Source of the DNA: JABHVE01 sp047517625
GTDB taxonomy: Bacteria; Pseudomonadota; Alphaproteobacteria; UBA2966; CAIVPW01
Direction of reading: 5' to 3'
Assembly (NCBI GenBank): GCA_047517625.1
Contig: JAKZSO010000163.1
Span: 1-7,972 of the forward strand
Length of the DNA: 7,972 nt
Shown here: positions 6,601 to 7,972 of the stretch, piece after piece
Numbering within the stretch: position 1 is the stretch's first letter
Layout: every line of letters starts with the position of its first letter
Made by a program: the position numbers and the translations under genes
Notes under the pieces: generated by a model
Seen by the model: the letters and a program-made list of their open reading frames with translations, nothing else
Told to the model about the DNA's origin: nothing
The model's database searches: none

Positions 6601-7213
6601 GAACCTCCAGCAAATTTTCGGGGTTAACTTTCTCCGGAATTTTGAACAAAATGCCGTGGCCGTGGCGACCTTGGCCGTCCGCGGTCAATGTCGCCCAAGC
6701 GGCATAACCAGCGGCCGCTTCCAGGGCTTTGGCATTAGCGGCCTCGTCTTTCTGCCACCCAGCAACCGCCCTGGCAAAAGCCAGTTCCCAACCGGGATCC
6801 GCGAAGCTGCCGCCGACAAGCGGCGCCAAAATCGCCTCCATCCCCGACACTGCGTCCGTTGAGAGCTCTTCCAGTTTCCCCCGATATTGTTTGACCGCCC
6901 GGCGTTGTACGAACATTCGTTTGCAAAGGTAGAGGGGCGCCAATTTGTGATGCCCGGCGCTGAGCGCCGCGACCTCAGTTTCAATTCCGAACAGGCGTGC
7001 GAGAAATTTCTCGACGCGGGGCGCAAGAGTCAGAATGAGGTCCGATGTCGTTTTGGTGTCCAAGAATCCTGGGGTTTCGCGTGCAGACTCCAAGGATTTG
7101 GCCAGGTCGGGATCTGCGGTCCCCAGCCATTCCACAAAGACGCGATCAACTTGTTCGACGCCCGATCGTTCGTATAAATTTTCGAAATTGCAGTCGAAGC
7201 CGAGTGAAATCAT
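3671..7213 (-). CDS. Fused GltD/NfnB-like and PyrK/NfnA-like flavin iron-sulfur oxidoreductase
   Basis: 1180-residue cytoplasmic protein with no targeting signal seen. Layout: residues 1-235, uncharacterised and largely helical, with no motif I recognise; 236-350, Cys-rich iron-sulfur domain with C238, C251, C254, C262, C291 (GCPLEEKI) and C331-x2-C334-x3-C338, resembling the GltD/dihydropyrimidine dehydrogenase/NfnB domain that holds two 4Fe-4S clusters; 390-830, GltD-type two-nucleotide module with FAD motif VLVAGTGPAGFSLA (393-406), NADPH motif VVVIGGGLTAIDTATEA (571-587), AAGTQPN (746-752) and a second FAD segment GDLHPSFAGNVVGALASS (808-825); 852-1100, ferredoxin reductase-like module with FQPGQFYRL (886-894) and NAD motif LLAGGGLGNAVLFS (970-983); then C1109, C1115, C1118 and C1136, like the PyrK/NfnA 2Fe-2S site. 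NfnAB performs flavin-based electron bifurcation between NADH, ferredoxin and NADPH; whether this fusion does is inference. True GltD is about 480 residues and sits beside GltB, which is absent here. A 77-base gap separates it from the upstream MBL gene. Confidence 0.85.
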   Translation of the reverse strand: MISLGFDCNFENLYERSGVEQVDRVFVEWLGTADPDLAKSLESARETPGFLDTKTTSDLILTLAPRVEKFLARLFGIETEVAALSAGHHKLAPLYLCKRMFVQRRAVKQYRGKLEELSTDAVSGMEAILAPLVGGSFADPGWELAFARAVAGWQKDEAANAKALEAAAGYAAWATLTADGQGRHGHGILFKIPEKVNPENLLEVQASGVDSSETPVEAWSYAGNQLRRRIGFALTDPGCGLDKALDEANYCIFCHNQGKDSCSKGLREKTDQAAEAAPFKKSHFGVTLSGCPLEEKISEMHTAKAQGLSLAALAIIVVDNPMVAATGHRICNDCMKACIFQRQEPVDIPQVETRTLKDVLELPWGFEIYSLLTRWNPMNFAQPIPRAATGKRVLVAGTGPAGFSLAHHLMNDGHTVVAIDGLKIEPLPANMSGITAAGDRVPFLPIRDVNDLYENLDERVMAGFGGVAEYGITVRWDKNFLKLIRLLLERRSQFALHGAVRLGGTITIDEAFGAGFDHVALAAGAGKPTVLPLPNGLARGVRAASDFLMALQLTGAARADTIANMQLRLPVVVIGGGLTAIDTATEAMAYYPVQVEKFLSRYEALCADRGEKAVRARWDAEETAIADEFLAHGKAIRAERAAAAKDGRPAEIRELVQSWGGVTIAYRKRMIDSPSYTLNHEEVGKAFEEGIRLAEGLTPVAVEVDANGHAEAITLAKQQYTREEREGHWIDTGTVQRLPARAVLIAAGTQPNTVLGREDPANVHLDGRYFQAVDETGTAVTPDRTRKPDQVQVLCARRPDGRAISFFGDLHPSFAGNVVGALASSKQGYPVVSRMLEAVEPASPMEDTGFLAGLHDELRASVHAVNRLAPTIVEVVVRAPRAVRRFQPGQFYRLQNFETLALKVNGTTLAMEGIALTGAWADPDKGLMGLIILEMGGSSDLCVTLKPGEPVVMMGPTGEPTQTPGGETVLLAGGGLGNAVLFSIGRAMRAAGSRVLYFAAYRTPQDRFKVEEIEAASDAVVWCCDQAPGFTADRPQDQVFVGNIVEAMAAYGAGNLGDAPISLAEVDRVVTIGSDRMMEAVGEARRTVLAQYLKPGHVGIASVNSPMQCMMKEICAQCLQPHVDPKTGERTVVFSCFAQDQNLDHVDFPALRQRLRQNSVQEKLTAQWIDKCLIALQARP

Positions 7214-7290
7214 AGGGCCCTGAATGTCGCGCCCGCCCCGACCGACCAGGTTGGCACGGGAAGCAAGTATGGACGTTTCAGGTATAGGAC

Positions 7291-7972
7291 TTAATCGAGC
7301 CTGACAACCAACTGTTCTCGGGCGACGAAGGTGCCGCCCCAGATTTGGCGGGCGTCGGCTTCGATCTCCGCCATAAAAGAATCAACGTGGGCAGGGTCAT
7401 GATGGAAGATCGCCAACTGCTTAACATTAGCGGCCTGGCACAGCCGGACCCCCTCCTGCCATGTGGAATGGCCTCATCCGACAAAATCCGGGAACTCGGC
7501 GTCGGTGTAAGTGCTGTCGTAAATCACCAAATCCGCGCCCTCGATCAAACCCAAAATGGAATCGTCGGGTTTATCGGGCCGATGTTCTGTATCCGTTACG
7601 TAACAAATTGAAACTCCGCCCTTTTCCACACGGTATCCGGTTGCCCCGGCCGGATGATTTAATTTCGCGGTTTTCACATTGATGCCTTTGCCCAGGACAA
7701 AGTCGCTACCGCCGCCTTCAAAATCATGGAAGTTCTTGGTCGCCCCCATCAGCTCCAGCGGCACCGGAAAAAGCGGCTGATCCAGGTGGTCGGCGAGGAT
7801 CCGTTCGATCCCACCTTTGTCCAATAGGTGGCCGCAATGGATATCCATTGATCGGTCCTTGCGGAACACCGGGGCAAAAAACGGAAATCCATTGATGTGA
7901 TCCCAATGGGTGTGGGACAGCAAAATATTGACGTGTTTGGCCTCCTCGCGCAGGCACGCGTCGCCCAAATTA
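7291..7972 (-). pseudogene. Metallo-beta-lactamase-fold hydrolase, 5' partial, with in-frame TGA
   Basis: The frame runs in from the right edge (first full codon at 7971). It encodes NLGDACLREEAKHVNILL, the metal-binding HTHWDH (bases 7914-7897), then VTDTEH with the bridging Asp and a metal His (around 7593-7582). TGA at 7476-7474 stops it after AEFPDFVG. The same frame resumes at once with GHSTWQEGVRLCQAANVK, then AIFHHDP (7413-7393) and ends VVRLD-TAA at 7291, 60 codons on. Relatives in this RNase Z-like family usually read GWGHSTWQEG, so the TGA replaces a Trp codon (TGG). A protein ending at the TGA would lose the HHDP segment, where the last metal-ligand His normally sits, and probably be inactive. 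The first 60 or so residues are outside the window. The exact substrate cannot be predicted. Sequencing error is the main alternative. Confidence 0.8.

Noticed and set aside
3671..7213. Calling the large oxidoreductase the glutamate synthase small subunit (gltD)
   Set aside because: It is more than twice the length of GltD, has additional N- and C-terminal modules and no gltB neighbour; the similarity is limited to the central module.
7474..7476. TGA recoding as selenocysteine or tryptophan in the MBL gene
   Set aside because: TGA terminates the response regulator and oxidoreductase genes in this window, so code reassignment is unlikely; the family has Trp rather than Cys/Sec here, and no hairpin resembling a SECIS element was noticed just after the TGA.

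Overview
The window looks like a GC-rich alphaproteobacterial chromosome segment, probably Rhodospirillales-like. This is an inference from protein style: a HAAT-type branched-chain amino acid ABC pair, a degenerate CheY-like/HPt pair and UbiX. No 16S or other marker gene is present. No tRNA, rRNA, CRISPR array, insertion sequence or phage gene was seen.

Layout: positions 1-991 (+ strand) hold the end of a LivG-type ATPase and a complete LivF-type ATPase, the two cytoplasmic ATPases of a branched-chain amino acid (or related amide) importer whose other subunits lie to the left. A short convergent gap (992-1096) holds an imperfect tandem repeat and a possible terminator. Everything from 1097 to the right edge is on the - strand. 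In transcription order these are a metallo-beta-lactamase-fold hydrolase cut by an in-frame TGA (7972-7291), a 1180-residue multi-cofactor flavin/iron-sulfur oxidoreductase (7213-3671), a single-domain response regulator (3565-3014), an HPt-domain protein with a one-base frameshift (3027-2490), the flavin prenyltransferase UbiX (2481-1864) and a secreted Sel1-repeat protein (1861-1097). The last four are packed with overlaps or gaps of a few bases and probably form one transcription unit, preceded by an AT-rich 105-bp region.

The main biological point is the large oxidoreductase. One chain joins an uncharacterised N-terminal domain, a Cys-rich GltD/NfnB-type iron-sulfur domain, a GltD-type FAD/NADPH module, and a PyrK/NfnA-type flavin/NAD module ending in a Cys cluster. 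It therefore resembles both halves of the electron-bifurcating NADH-dependent ferredoxin:NADP oxidoreductase (Nfn) fused in one polypeptide. The function is not proven.

The second point is a cluster of lesions. The response regulator has Asn at the phospho-acceptor position, its HPt neighbour is frameshifted, and the MBL hydrolase has TGA where its family normally has Trp. TGA ends at least two intact genes here, so it is an ordinary stop. Either this region is decaying or some lesions are sequencing errors; only read-level data and close relatives would tell.
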